A DNA stretch of 64,000 bases from an uncultured Lachnospiraceae bacterium (lineage in GTDB: Bacteria > Bacillota > Clostridia > Lachnospirales > Lachnospiraceae): assembly GCA_948470905.1 (NCBI GenBank), contig CAOKQK010000005.1, forward strand, positions 1-64,000, given 5' to 3'. This document shows positions 42,515-50,520 of the stretch, in pieces. Below the pieces are notes generated by a model, which saw only the letters and a list, made by a program, of their open reading frames with translations, made no database searches and was not told the DNA's origin. Positions within the stretch are counted from its first letter, which is position 1. The number at the start of each line of letters is the position of its first letter. The position numbers were made by a program, and so were the translations under genes.

Positions 42515-42862
42515 TTACTTCAGCTTTTTCACCAGCTCCACCGTCTCCTCTATCACAGCCATGTTGCCCTTTTTGATCTCCTCCACCACACAGGTTTCCA
42601 GATGATCCCGCAGCACAATATGCCCAAAAGACTGCAGGGCGCTCTCCACTGCGGCTACCTGGTTCAGAATATCCCCGCAGTAGCGGTTTTCGTCCAGCAT
42701 CTTCCCAATGCCGTTCAGCTGCCCCACCATACGGCTGATGCGGTTTTTTAACTGTTTCAGTTCTGCCTCATTCCGGGGCGTACTCTTTTCATGAACACCA
42801 CAGAGGCATTCCCCAAAGCTGCCCGCTCCTGTCTGTTCCATATTGTTTCCATCTGTTTCCAT
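42515..42862 (-). CDS. csoR: CsoR-family copper-sensing repressor
   Basis: The 115-residue helical protein has the CsoR pattern KNRISRMVGQLNGIGKMLDENRYCGDILNQ with the first Cys, then SFGHIVLRDHLETCV with His and the second Cys, giving the C-H-C Cu(I) site. Cu(I) binding releases the repressor from DNA. It is the first gene of the csoR-copA operon, and two palindromic operators lie at the promoter (43216-43263). AAGAGG precedes the ATG at 42862. Between promoter and gene is a long polypurine leader. Confidence 0.93.
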   Translation of the reverse strand: METDGNNMEQTGAGSFGECLCGVHEKSTPRNEAELKQLKNRISRMVGQLNGIGKMLDENRYCGDILNQVAAVESALQSFGHIVLRDHLETCVVEEIKKGNMAVIEETVELVKKLK

Positions 42863-42869
42863 ACCTATC

Positions 42870-43190
42870 CTCTTATCCTTTCCCTCTGTCCTTTTTCCTT
42901 CGTCCCTGTCCTTCCTCTTTTTTCCTTTGTCCTCGCCTTCCCCTTTTTTCCTTTGTACCTATCCTTTCCCTTTTTCTTTTGTCCCTGTCTTTTCCTTTTT
43001 CCCTGTCCTTCTCTTTTTCCCTGCCCTTCTCTTTCTCCTTTTTCCCTGCCCTTCCCCTTTTTCCTTTATCCTCGCCTTCCCCTTTTTTCCTTTGTACCTA
43101 TCCTTTCCCTTTTTCTTTTGTCCCTGTCCTTCTCTTTTTACCCTGCGCCCCTTTCTGTCCCTTCTGTCCCTCCTTCGGGCACATTTATCT
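42870..43190. repeat. Polypurine/polypyrimidine leader of csoR-copA
   Basis: About 300 bases are almost only C and T on the plus strand, so the csoR transcript leader is A/G only. The segment 42938-42992 recurs at about 43077-43130. A Lys-rich minus-strand frame (43237-42959) passes through it but would start at the transcription start and has no ribosome site. Confidence 0.85.
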
Positions 43191-43215
43191 GACACACACT
43201 CTCCATCAGGGAAAT

Positions 43216-43270
43216 ATACCCCCATAGGGTATCTCAATCAAAGAATATACCCTACGGGGGTATTTGTCAA
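43216..43270 (-). promoter_or_regulatory. csoR-copA promoter with two CsoR operators
   Basis: TTGACA (43265-43270) and TATTCT (43242-43247) are 17 bases apart on the minus strand. Two near-palindromes, ATACCCCCATAGGGTAT (43216-43232) and ATACCCTACGGGGGTAT (43247-43263), overlap the transcription start and the spacer. They have the GC-rich core flanked by TA typical of CsoR sites. Confidence 0.88.
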
Positions 43271-43315
43271 GAAAAATTTTGTCATGAAAAAGTTAAGGAG
43301 AATATTTTTTAATTT

Positions 43316-43353
43316 AAGAAAAAGAACCGTGGCTTTTACCGCCGCGATTCTTT
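43316..43353 (-). terminator. Terminator after XRE regulator gene
   Basis: AAAGAATCGCGGC and GCCACGGTTCTTT pair on the minus strand and run into TTTTTC. Confidence 0.8.
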
Positions 43354-43370
43354 GTTTTCCTTACCTTTTC

Positions 43371-43661
43371 CTACAGCCTCTTTCCTTTGGCTTCTTTTCC
43401 CGCAGATATCTTATCCGCAGATTCATTACCCACAGTCTCTTTTCCCTCAGCTTCCTTACCTGCATCCTCCACATACGCAACGATATCACCTGGCTGGCAT
43501 TTCAGGATCCTGCACAGATGCTCTATTGTTACAAGGGTGACATTTTTGTTGTGTTTTAGCTTGTTTACCGTTCCGCGACTCAGCTTGTGCTTTACCACCA
43601 GCCCATAAATGGTTACATTCTTTTCTTTCATTGTCTTCCACAAAGGATCAAATATCATCAT
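43371..43661 (-). CDS. XRE-type helix-turn-helix regulator
   Basis: The protein of about 96 residues has a compact HTH domain (about 1-65: ITIYGLVVKHKLSRGTVNKLK-like helix-turn-helix, then IEHLCRILKCQPGDIVAYV) and a low-complexity tail rich in Gly-Lys-Glu repeats. Small Cro-like regulators of this YozG-type often control neighbouring small genes. GGAGG lies ten bases before ATG 43661. It is divergent from the small Cys-rich membrane protein gene. The AT-rich gap contains several AATAATTATT-like sequences that could be its sites. Confidence 0.82.
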   Translation of the reverse strand: MMIFDPLWKTMKEKNVTIYGLVVKHKLSRGTVNKLKHNKNVTLVTIEHLCRILKCQPGDIVAYVEDAGKEAEGKETVGNESADKISAGKEAKGKRL

Positions 43662-43807
43662 AATCCAAATTCCTCCTGCTTTATTATATTGCCATTTCCG
43701 CGAAAGCAAAATTCCCACGTTTTAAATAATTGTTTAGAATTCAATAATTATCTATAATAAAACAATTACTGAAACTAAAATAATTATTCATATCATGACA
43801 ATATGGG

Positions 43808-43836
43808 TAGACAATAGGGAATTCCTATGGTATAAT
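43808..43836 (+). promoter_or_regulatory. Promoter of the small Cys-rich membrane protein gene
   Basis: TAGACA (43808-43813) and TATAAT (43831-43836) are 17 bases apart. The spacer holds the near-palindrome ATAGGGAATTCCTAT, a possible operator. Confidence 0.65.
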
Positions 43837-43891
43837 GAAGATATAAAAGTAATAGTCAACGCAAAATATGCTCAGGCAGAAAGGAGAAATC

Positions 43892-44185
43892 ATGGATTAT
43901 TCAGACTACATTTTAATCGCCGGTTGTTGTGTCCTGTTTTCATGGCCGCTGGTCATTTTGATATGGAGGATCACCTGCCACTTCAAAAAGACCTGCACTT
44001 GGAAAAAGTGTCCGTACCGCCACCACGATCATATGTCCCTTGACATGTTTTGGATGGAAATAGGCTGCGATAAGTTTCCTCCCACACCGGATGAAATTGA
44101 AGAAGAGGAAAAAAAATTTGACCAGCTGGAAGATCTGATCAGGGAATTGGACAGGGAAAATAAGGAAAAACAAAACAAAAAATGA
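43892..44185 (+). CDS. Small membrane protein with Cys-rich segment, unknown
   Basis: I do not recognise this 97-residue protein. It has one membrane helix (about 6-26), then a basic Cys/His cluster CHFKKTCTWKKCPYRHH that could bind a metal, and a strongly acidic-then-basic coiled-coil tail. AAAGGAG precedes ATG 43892 by five bases, and a good promoter lies upstream, so it is very likely expressed. It is divergent from the XRE regulator gene. Confidence 0.7.
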   Translation: MDYSDYILIAGCCVLFSWPLVILIWRITCHFKKTCTWKKCPYRHHDHMSLDMFWMEIGCDKFPPTPDEIEEEEKKFDQLEDLIRELDRENKEKQNKK

Positions 44186-44194
44186 CCAGAATTT

Positions 44195-44350
44195 TGATAC
44201 CTGCAAATCCGCCCTGAAGGTCCTTAATGATATGGTCGATATCTTCCGTACCGAGAGACGGATGGTATTTCTGTAAACGCCCTGCTCCTTCCGCTCATGA
44301 TCGCTTAACTGCCCATGAGTTGTGAAGGCGGGGTGGGGCACAGGGCTTTT
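44195..44350. repeat. Intergenic repeat-like block
   Basis: A gene-free block between the small membrane protein gene and the prfA terminator. A minus-strand frame (44353-43940) overlaps the real gene and has no ribosome site. From memory its translation resembles spurious ORFs of Lachnospiraceae genomes, which points to a dispersed element. Confidence 0.35.
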
Positions 44351-44380
44351 CACATTGGCAACAGAGGGACGGTCCCTCCA

Positions 44381-44415
44381 AAAAATCGGCTCTTTTTACA
44401 AAAAGAACCGATTCT
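44381..44415 (-). terminator. Terminator of the DUF1385-prmC-prfA operon
   Basis: AATCGGTTCTTTTT and AAAAAGAGCCGATT pair with one G-U, followed by T bases on the minus strand, 25 bases after the prfA stop. Confidence 0.8.
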
Positions 44416-44439
44416 CTGCAATCTCTATAAGCTTTTTCT

Positions 44440-45516
44440 CTAATTTTCCCCCATCCTCAAAAGCTTTGCCGTCTGATCCGCCGAAATACATCCGTCCAGA
44501 ATTTCCTGAATGTCGCCGTTCATTACCTTATCCAGCTTGTAAAGGGTCAGGCCGATGCGGTGATCCGTGACACGGCCCTGGGGAAAGTTATAAGTGCGGA
44601 TCTTCTCGGAACGGTCCCCCGTACCGATCTGGCTCCGGCGCATCTGCGCTTCCGCGTCATGCCTCTGCTGCTGCTCAATATCGTACAGCTTCGCCTTCAA
44701 CAGGGCAAAAGCCTTTGCCTTGTTCTGGATCTGTGATTTCTCCGTCTGGCTGTACACCACGATTCCTGTGGGATAGTGGGTCAGGCGCACCGCCGAGTCC
44801 GTGGTGTTGACGCACTGGCCGCCATTGCCGGACGCCCGCATGACGTCTATGCGGATGTCCTTCTCGTCAATGGTAATGTCAATATCCTCGTCCACCTCCG
44901 GCATTACCGCCACGCTGATGGTGGAGGTATGGATACGCCCGCCGCTCTCTGTCTCCGGCACACGCTGCACCCTATGGACGCCGCTCTCATATTTCATCCT
45001 GGAATAGGCGCCCTGGCCATTGATCATGAACTGCACTTCCTTCATGCCGCCGATCCCGATCTCGTCCACATTCATAGTTTCCACCTTCCAGCGCTGGCTC
45101 TCGGCATAATGCACATACATGCGGTAGATTTCCGCCGCAAAAAGCGCCGCCTCATCGCCGCCTGCGCCTGCGCGGATCTCCACAATGACATTTTTATCAT
45201 CGTTGGGATCCTTGGGCAGCAGCAAGATTTTCAGCTTCTGCTCCAGCTCCTCCACGCGCTTCCTGCTGTCACTTAAAGTCTCCTTGATCATTTCCCTCAT
45301 TTCTTCATCATTCTCGCCCTCCAGCATCTCCAGCGAGTCCTCCACGTCCTGCCTGCACTTCTTATATTCCGTGTAAGCCTCCACAATGGGCGTGAGATCG
45401 CTCTGTTCCTTCATCAGCTTCCGAAAGCGCTCCTGATTGCCTGTGACGGCGGGGTCATGGAGCTCGCCCATGATCTCCTCAAACCGGTTCAGCAAATCCT
45501 CTAATCTGTCAAACAT
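44440..45516 (-). CDS. prfA: Peptide chain release factor 1
   Basis: The 358-residue protein ends translation at UAG and UAA codons. It has the N-terminal coiled coil, a segment [14 protein letters not shown], and the catalytic GGQ in [18 protein letters not shown] (about 233), whose Gln is modified by PrmC. Length is standard. The start at 45516 follows GGGG; a longer reading to 45606 would overlap prmC. It is translated 22 bases after prmC, matching the known functional pairing. Confidence 0.97.
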   Translation of the reverse strand: MFDRLEDLLNRFEEIMGELHDPAVTGNQERFRKLMKEQSDLTPIVEAYTEYKKCRQDVEDSLEMLEGENDEEMREMIKETLSDSRKRVEELEQKLKILLLPKDPNDDKNVIVEIRAGAGGDEAALFAAEIYRMYVHYAESQRWKVETMNVDEIGIGGMKEVQFMINGQGAYSRMKYESGVHRVQRVPETESGGRIHTSTISVAVMPEVDEDIDITIDEKDIRIDVMRASGNGGQCVNTTDSAVRLTHYPTGIVVYSQTEKSQIQNKAKAFALLKAKLYDIEQQQRHDAEAQMRRSQIGTGDRSEKIRTYNFPQGRVTDHRIGLTLYKLDKVMNGDIQEILDGCISADQTAKLLRMGEN

Positions 45517-45538
45517 ATCAGTCCCCAAACCTTTCCAT

Positions 45539-46531
45539 TCAGCCCAACCCCTGATCCTGCAGCACAAAGCCTTTTGTGCCATATACCACCCGGTCAAGCC
45601 CCGCATAATCCTTCACTACATTTATCTCCAGAAACCCTGCTTCTTCCATCAGTCCGCTGACGGCTTCCGCCTGGTCATATCCGATCTCAAAAAAAAGCAT
45701 GCCCCCGCCGGGCAGATATCCTGCACTCTCCGCCACGATCCTGCGGTAAAAGATAAGCCCGTCCTCCGCGCCGTCCAGCGCCTGCCTGGGCTCATGGTCC
45801 CGCACCTCCGGCATCAGCGTCTCTATCACCCCGCTGGGGATATAGGGCGGATTTGACACTATGATATCAAACTGCCCCTCCACATTTTCAAACAGGTCGC
45901 CCTGCAGGAAGGTACACCTCCGCTCCCTCTCCTTTGAACCGTTCCCGGACAGGGCTCCGGACAGAGCACCATCCGAGGCTCCTGACAGATTGCCATCCGG
46001 GGCTCCGGCTTCAGGCAAATCCCCTCCAGACAGTGCTTCATCTGCACTTCCCAGCAGCCTCGCCTTATTTTCCTCCGCAACAGCCAGCGCCTCGGAGGAA
46101 ATATCCACCCCCACGCCCGTGCAGTCATTGGAATAACGCAGCAGGCTGATCAATATACAGCCGGAACCGGTACACATATCCAGCACCCGCATTCCGTCAT
46201 GGAGGTTCTTTAATACCTCCTCCACAAGGATTTCCGTGTCCTGCCTTGGGATCAGCACATGCTCATCCACCTTGAAATCCAGTCCCATAAAATCCTGCTG
46301 CCCTGTGAGCTGCTGCAGCGGGATCCTCTTGCTGCGCCCTGCAGTCAGCTGCTCATAGAAGCCCAGATCCCGGGGCGGCACTTCCCTGTCCCCATGGACC
46401 AGCAGGTCATTCCGCGATGTGCCACAGACATACTCCAGGAGAAGCCGCGCCTCCAGCCTGGCGTCCTCCCGCCCGATCCCCGCCTCCGCTAAGGCTCTTT
46501 CCCCCTTTTCACAGACCTCCCGGTAAGTCAT
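45539..46531 (-). CDS. prmC: Release-factor glutamine methyltransferase with low-complexity insert
   Basis: The 330-residue enzyme methylates the GGQ glutamine of release factors with S-adenosylmethionine. It has the helical N-terminal domain, [15 protein letters not shown] (SAM site), and the NPPY active-site motif in [10 protein letters not shown]. Residues about 162-200 are an extra Gly/Ser/Asp/Ala-rich segment ([20 protein letters not shown]) between core strands, coded by an irregular repeat; this makes it some 40 residues longer than usual. It overlaps the DUF1385 gene by four bases (ATGA). Confidence 0.95.
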   Translation of the reverse strand: MTYREVCEKGERALAEAGIGREDARLEARLLLEYVCGTSRNDLLVHGDREVPPRDLGFYEQLTAGRSKRIPLQQLTGQQDFMGLDFKVDEHVLIPRQDTEILVEEVLKNLHDGMRVLDMCTGSGCILISLLRYSNDCTGVGVDISSEALAVAEENKARLLGSADEALSGGDLPEAGAPDGNLSGASDGALSGALSGNGSKERERRCTFLQGDLFENVEGQFDIIVSNPPYIPSGVIETLMPEVRDHEPRQALDGAEDGLIFYRRIVAESAGYLPGGGMLFFEIGYDQAEAVSGLMEEAGFLEINVVKDYAGLDRVVYGTKGFVLQDQGLG

Positions 46532-47502
46532 ATGTCTTCGTCCTCGTCTTCCTTATCCGCCCCATTATCCTCCGGCCGGGGCTCGTCCTCCTTATAGCCA
46601 AAGTTTTCCCTCAAAAACGCCTTCCAGTCAAATACCGCTTCCACGGCAGCGATCGCCACCTCCACCATGTGCTTATCCGGCTTCTTGGTGGTCAGCAGCT
46701 GGACTCCCATGCCGGGCGCCGAAAGGATATTCACAAAAATATTGTCAAAGCGCCCCGCAAGCCGGATGATCTCATAGGAAATCCCCGCCACCACAGGTAT
46801 CAGCAGGATGCGCAGCAGCACTCTCGTGAGCGGGTCATCCACCCTGATAAAAAAGAACAGGACGACGCTGACCAGAAACACGAAGAAAATAAAGCTGGTC
46901 CCACACCTTTTGTGCAGCCTGGAGCTGTGCATCACATTGCGCACTGTCAGAGGTTTTCCCGCCTCAATGCAGTTGATGCACTGATGCTCCGCGCCATGGT
47001 AGCGGAACAGGCGCCTGGTATCCTTCAGGATACTGATCAGAAGGATATAAAGGATAAAGATCAGCATCCTCAGCCCTCCTTCCATGATGGCTTTTACAGA
47101 TTCATTTCTCAGGGACTCCGTAAAAAGAGAAGTCAGGTAGCTTGGCAGTACCACAAAAACCCCCACGGCAAACAGGATTGACAGGATCGTGACCAGGGTT
47201 GTGGCGATCTTATCCCCCCTGCTGTCCGCCTTTTCACCCTCATCATAGACCGATGCGGATAAGTTAATGCATCTCATGCCCAGTATCATGGAATCTATGA
47301 AATTAAAAACGCCTCGGATAAGCGGAAGCTCCCTGATCCTGTTCTCCCCAAGGATGCCCCGGGTATTCTCCAGCTCCACAGCTATCCTGCCGTCAGGCTT
47401 CCTCACCGCCACGGCATACTTCTCCTTATTTTTCATCATAATGCCTTCCAGCACAGCCTGACCGCCTATGCCGGAATAGACCTTGCCTTTTTTTCTCGCC
47501 AT
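46528..47502 (-). CDS. DUF1385 family membrane protein
   Basis: The 324-residue protein has a conserved start GIGGQAVLEGIMMK, about four membrane helices (about 100-130, 145-165, 200-245), the RRLFRYHGAEHQCINCIEAGKPLT loop with His and Cys, and a charged acidic tail (DEPRPEDNGADKEDEDED). DUF1385 has no defined function; in Firmicutes it is regularly found between rpmE and prmC/prfA, as here. AAAGGAG precedes the ATG. Confidence 0.92.
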   Translation of the reverse strand: MARKKGKVYSGIGGQAVLEGIMMKNKEKYAVAVRKPDGRIAVELENTRGILGENRIRELPLIRGVFNFIDSMILGMRCINLSASVYDEGEKADSRGDKIATTLVTILSILFAVGVFVVLPSYLTSLFTESLRNESVKAIMEGGLRMLIFILYILLISILKDTRRLFRYHGAEHQCINCIEAGKPLTVRNVMHSSRLHKRCGTSFIFFVFLVSVVLFFFIRVDDPLTRVLLRILLIPVVAGISYEIIRLAGRFDNIFVNILSAPGMGVQLLTTKKPDKHMVEVAIAAVEAVFDWKAFLRENFGYKEDEPRPEDNGADKEDEDEDI

Positions 47503-47659
47503 ATAAAAACAGCTCCTTTGTTTTTTCTAAGCTCATCTCAACGTATAACAGCCGAACGGACATACATTCGGATAAGAAAGCTCCATCGCCCCTGCCGCCA
47601 GGGGCCGCCTGCCCCATCAGCGACATATTCCATCCCTGCTGTCCCATATATGCAAAAGG

Positions 47660-47683
47660 GGGTGAGATACAAGTACCTCACCC
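47660..47683 (-). terminator. Terminator after rpmE
   Basis: GGGTGAGGTAC and TATCTCACCC form a stem followed by CCTTTTGC on the minus strand. Some read-through into the DUF1385 gene is possible. Confidence 0.65.
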
Positions 47684-47698
47684 TTCCCCTCGCGCTTC

Positions 47699-47899
47699 TT
47701 ATTGAACGCCGTATTTCTTGTTGAATTTCTCGATACGTCCATCGGCTCTGGCGGTCTTCATCTGGCCGGTATAGAATGAATGGCACTTGGAGCAAACCTC
47801 GACGTGGATTTCAGGCTTTGTAGAACCGGTCACAAAAGTATTGCCACAGTTGCAGGTCACGGTAGCCTGATAATACTGGGGATGGATTCCTTCTTTCAT
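47699..47899 (-). CDS. rpmE: 50S ribosomal protein L31, zinc-binding type
   Basis: The 66-residue ribosomal protein has the zinc ligands CNCG and CSKCH, marking the C+ form, and the usual [13 protein letters not shown] and SFYTGQ segments. ATG 47899 is preferred over a GTG at 47908 because GAGG is eight bases upstream. It has its own promoter (47994-48022) downstream of rho. Confidence 0.96.
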   Translation of the reverse strand: MKEGIHPQYYQATVTCNCGNTFVTGSTKPEIHVEVCSKCHSFYTGQMKTARADGRIEKFNKKYGVQ

Positions 47900-47993
47900 C
47901 TCTTTCACCTCTCTATGAAATAATTACATTATAATTCCTGTGCTGTAACAGTTCATCATCCGCACTGCTTATGGAACCACAAACAGCGGTATT

Positions 47994-48022
47994 ATTGTAA
48001 CACACGAGTTGTCTATATGCAA
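47994..48022 (-). promoter_or_regulatory. Promoter of rpmE
   Basis: TTGCAT (48017-48022) and TACAAT (47994-47999) are 17 bases apart on the minus strand, between rho and rpmE. Confidence 0.72.
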
Positions 48023-48054
48023 GCCCTAATTTTCTTTTTTTGTTTACTCCCCGC

Positions 48055-49836
48055 TTAAATGAACCGGTTCTTCTTAACCATCTGGACAAAATCATTATTG
48101 TTCCTTGTCTTTGCAAACATGTCCAAAATGCGGTCTGCCGCCTCGTCTGACTTCAGGCCGTTCAGCGCCTTGCGCATGATATTGATCGCCTCCACTTCCT
48201 CACTGTTCAAAAGCAGATCCTCTCTCCTGGTCCCGGACTTGGCCAGATCCACAGCCGGGAAAATCCTTTTCTCAGACAGCTTCCTGTCCAGGATCATCTC
48301 CATGTTGCCGGTACCCTTGAATTCCTCATAGATCACATCGTCCATCTTGCTTCCCGTGTCCACCAGGGCGGTGGCAAGTATGGTCAGGCTGCCCCCCTCG
48401 CGCATATTTCTCGCAGCGCCAAAAAATCTCTTGGGCATGTGCAGCGCCGCCGGATCAAGACCTCCCGACAGGGTACGTCCGCTGGGCGGCACTACCAGGT
48501 TGTAAGCTCTCGCCAGACGGGTAATGCTGTCCAGAAGAATGACTACGTCCTTTTTATGTTCCACCAGACGCTTTGCGCGTTCGATGACCATTTCCGAAAC
48601 CCTCTTGTGATGCTCAGGCAGCTCGTCAAAGGTGGAATAGATGACCTCCACATTGTCTCCAATGATTGCTTCCTTGATATCCGTGACCTCCTCAGGGCGC
48701 TCGTCGATCAGCAGGATGAGCATGTGCATGTGAGGATTGGTGCGAAGGATCGACTTTGCCACCTCCTTGAGCAGGGTTGTCTTGCCTGCCTTGGGCGGCG
48801 ATACGATCATACCGCGCTGCCCTTTGCCCACCGGGCTGACCAGATCCATAACCCGCATCGCCACGCTGCAGCCGGGTGTCTCCAGCCTGATGCGCTCATC
48901 GGGGAAAACAGGCGTCATGTCCTCAAATGCCTTGCGCTGCGCCGCCTCCTCCGTGGTGTAGCCGTTGATGGAACGGATGAACAAAAGTGCGCTGAACTTC
49001 TCCTGCTGGGTCTTGACACGCTTGTTGCCATGCAGGATATCGCCGGTCTTGAGCCCGAAACGGCGGATCTGGCTGGGAGCCACATACACGTCATTTTCGC
49101 CCGGAAGATAATTTTCACAGCGGATAAAGCCGTATCCGTCCGGCATGACTTCCAGGATACCGCTTGCCTCTTCCCCGCTGTCCAGCTCCTTGGGATAAGT
49201 CTTTTCGTCATAGACATCTGCAGGACGGCTGGGACGCACCTGGGGCACAGCTCCCGCCGCAGGCGCCGCCGAAACGCTCTCATAAGGCCTGGGAGCCTCC
49301 TCCATCCTCTGTACCGCCTCGCCCTGACCCTGTAAAGTATCCTCCGCCTTTATGACGCGTTCTTCCGCAGCATTCTTCTGCGCATCCGGCCTGGCGGTTG
49401 TGACAACCGTGCGCCTGCGGGGCGGCATTGTTTTTGCGTTTTCTTTACGACGCAGCGCTTCCGTGTGATGTGCAGCGCCAGCAGGACGGGAAGCCTCCGC
49501 GCTGTCCTTTGGGGTATTCTGGTTGGGATTGCCTGAATTTACATTTGCTGAATTTAAATTTCCTGGGTTGGGATTGCCTTGAACGAGACTGTCCTGGCTG
49601 GGATTGCTTTGATTTTGATTGTTGGGAACACCCTGATCCGGACTCCCCTGACTGCTCTGCCGGGCTGTTCTGCCCTTTGCCGGACTTTCTTCTTCCAGCT
49701 TCCTGAGCCTTTCATCCTCCGCCAGCATCGCCTCTACCAGGTCTGCCTTTTTCATTGAGGATATCCCCTTTAAACCGCGTACTTTTGCAAGCTCCTTCAA
49801 CTGTGTAAGCTGCAGAGATTCATACTTCTCCTTCAT
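48055..49836 (-). CDS. rho: Transcription termination factor Rho with Asn/Gln-rich insert
   Basis: The 593-residue RNA-dependent helicase has a helical N-terminal Rho domain (about 1-50), a long disordered insert (about 55-215), the RNA-binding cold-shock-like domain ([14 protein letters not shown], about 235), and the RecA-type ATPase core with [11 protein letters not shown] (about 350) and [12 protein letters not shown]. The insert contains an Asn/Gln-rich part (residues about 60-112; [31 protein letters not shown]) and a basic/Pro-Ala part. In Clostridium botulinum a similar Rho insert forms prions; the same is inferred as possible here. Confidence 0.97.
   Translation of the reverse strand: MKEKYESLQLTQLKELAKVRGLKGISSMKKADLVEAMLAEDERLRKLEEESPAKGRTARQSSQGSPDQGVPNNQNQSNPSQDSLVQGNPNPGNLNSANVNSGNPNQNTPKDSAEASRPAGAAHHTEALRRKENAKTMPPRRRTVVTTARPDAQKNAAEERVIKAEDTLQGQGEAVQRMEEAPRPYESVSAAPAAGAVPQVRPSRPADVYDEKTYPKELDSGEEASGILEVMPDGYGFIRCENYLPGENDVYVAPSQIRRFGLKTGDILHGNKRVKTQQEKFSALLFIRSINGYTTEEAAQRKAFEDMTPVFPDERIRLETPGCSVAMRVMDLVSPVGKGQRGMIVSPPKAGKTTLLKEVAKSILRTNPHMHMLILLIDERPEEVTDIKEAIIGDNVEVIYSTFDELPEHHKRVSEMVIERAKRLVEHKKDVVILLDSITRLARAYNLVVPPSGRTLSGGLDPAALHMPKRFFGAARNMREGGSLTILATALVDTGSKMDDVIYEEFKGTGNMEMILDRKLSEKRIFPAVDLAKSGTRREDLLLNSEEVEAINIMRKALNGLKSDEAADRILDMFAKTRNNNDFVQMVKKNRFI
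49500..49660. repeat. Irregular repeats coding the Rho Asn/Gln-rich insert
   Basis: The motif GGGATTGC and relatives recur about every 30 bases, coding for the NPNQ-rich stretch of Rho. The repeats are diverged. Confidence 0.6.
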
Positions 49837-50182
49837 ATAATTCCTCCTGATCTAAAAACATTTTACGCTTGACAATATCTTTCAGCTTTCTTACTGCCAA
49901 TTTTTTAATTTCCTTACTTACTAAAACGGGGGTTCCAGCCAGATTTCGTCACCAATATGCTTCCTGAACATTATGATCGAATGCCGATATTTTAACGTGT
50001 TAAAACAAGAAAACACTGATTAAGCCAGTACTTCCATATCCATTATAATACAACTTGCAGAAAATAGAAAGTACTTTTTTATAAAATGCCAGACAATTGT
50101 AACTATTGTAACAGTTCAACAACTTTTCTGAACTGTTACTTATATTTCATAAATTCTCACACTCCCCTGAAACGGGAGGGGC
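49837..50182. other. Gene-free leader and promoter region of rho
   Basis: No gene is seen. A perfect TATAAT (50042-50047) with only a weak -35 lies about 200 bases upstream of rho on the minus strand. The near-palindrome TTTTAACGTGTTAAAA (49990-50005) falls in the presumed leader. A family 2 hairpin repeat is at 50108-50139. Confidence 0.5.
50108..50139 (-). repeat. GTAAC hairpin repeat, family 2, copy 2
   Basis: GTAACAGTTCAG and TTGAACTGTTAC pair on the minus strand. It is about 45 bases after the TM1266-type gene stop. Confidence 0.7.
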
Positions 50183-50440
50183 TCACTGCCCCTGCTGCTT
50201 CGCATAGAGGCATTTGCTGCTCACGCCGGGTATCATGCCCAGCTTCCCGGAAAGCGCGCTGACCGTCTCCTGCGGCGCATCCATCACAATGCTGATAATA
50301 TTCATCCGCCTCTCACGGTAAGGTACGCCCATCCGCCCGATAATGTATTCCCCGTACTCGTGCAGCAGCCCGTTGACCCGCGAAGCCGCCCCGGAATCTT
50401 CAATAATAATGCCCATCAGGGCAACACGGTTCGTATCCAT
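50183..50440 (-). CDS. TM1266-type iron-only hydrogenase system regulator
   Basis: The 85-residue protein has an ACT-like ferredoxin fold: an early VALMGIIIED, a central YIIGRMGVPYRERRMNIISIVMDA, and a C-terminal IPGVSSKCLYAK. This matches the TM1266 family, found with [FeFe]-hydrogenase maturation genes and thought to regulate that system. ATG 50440 is chosen for spacing from GGAG. It lies 80 bases after the fused ABC permease-ATPase gene and may be co-transcribed; no hydrogenase genes are in the window. Confidence 0.85.
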   Translation of the reverse strand: MDTNRVALMGIIIEDSGAASRVNGLLHEYGEYIIGRMGVPYRERRMNIISIVMDAPQETVSALSGKLGMIPGVSSKCLYAKQQGQ

Positions 50441-50520
50441 ACTCATTCTCCTATTTTATGAATTCCGTCTCTGCACTTCAACGCCCTTGGGCTGGACGTC
50501 TTTCGTTCCTCGACTGGCTG

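Noticed and set aside
42959..43237. Lys-rich minus-strand frame in the csoR leader
   Set aside because: It begins at the predicted transcription start with no room for a ribosome site, and its sequence is simply the translation of a polypurine tract.
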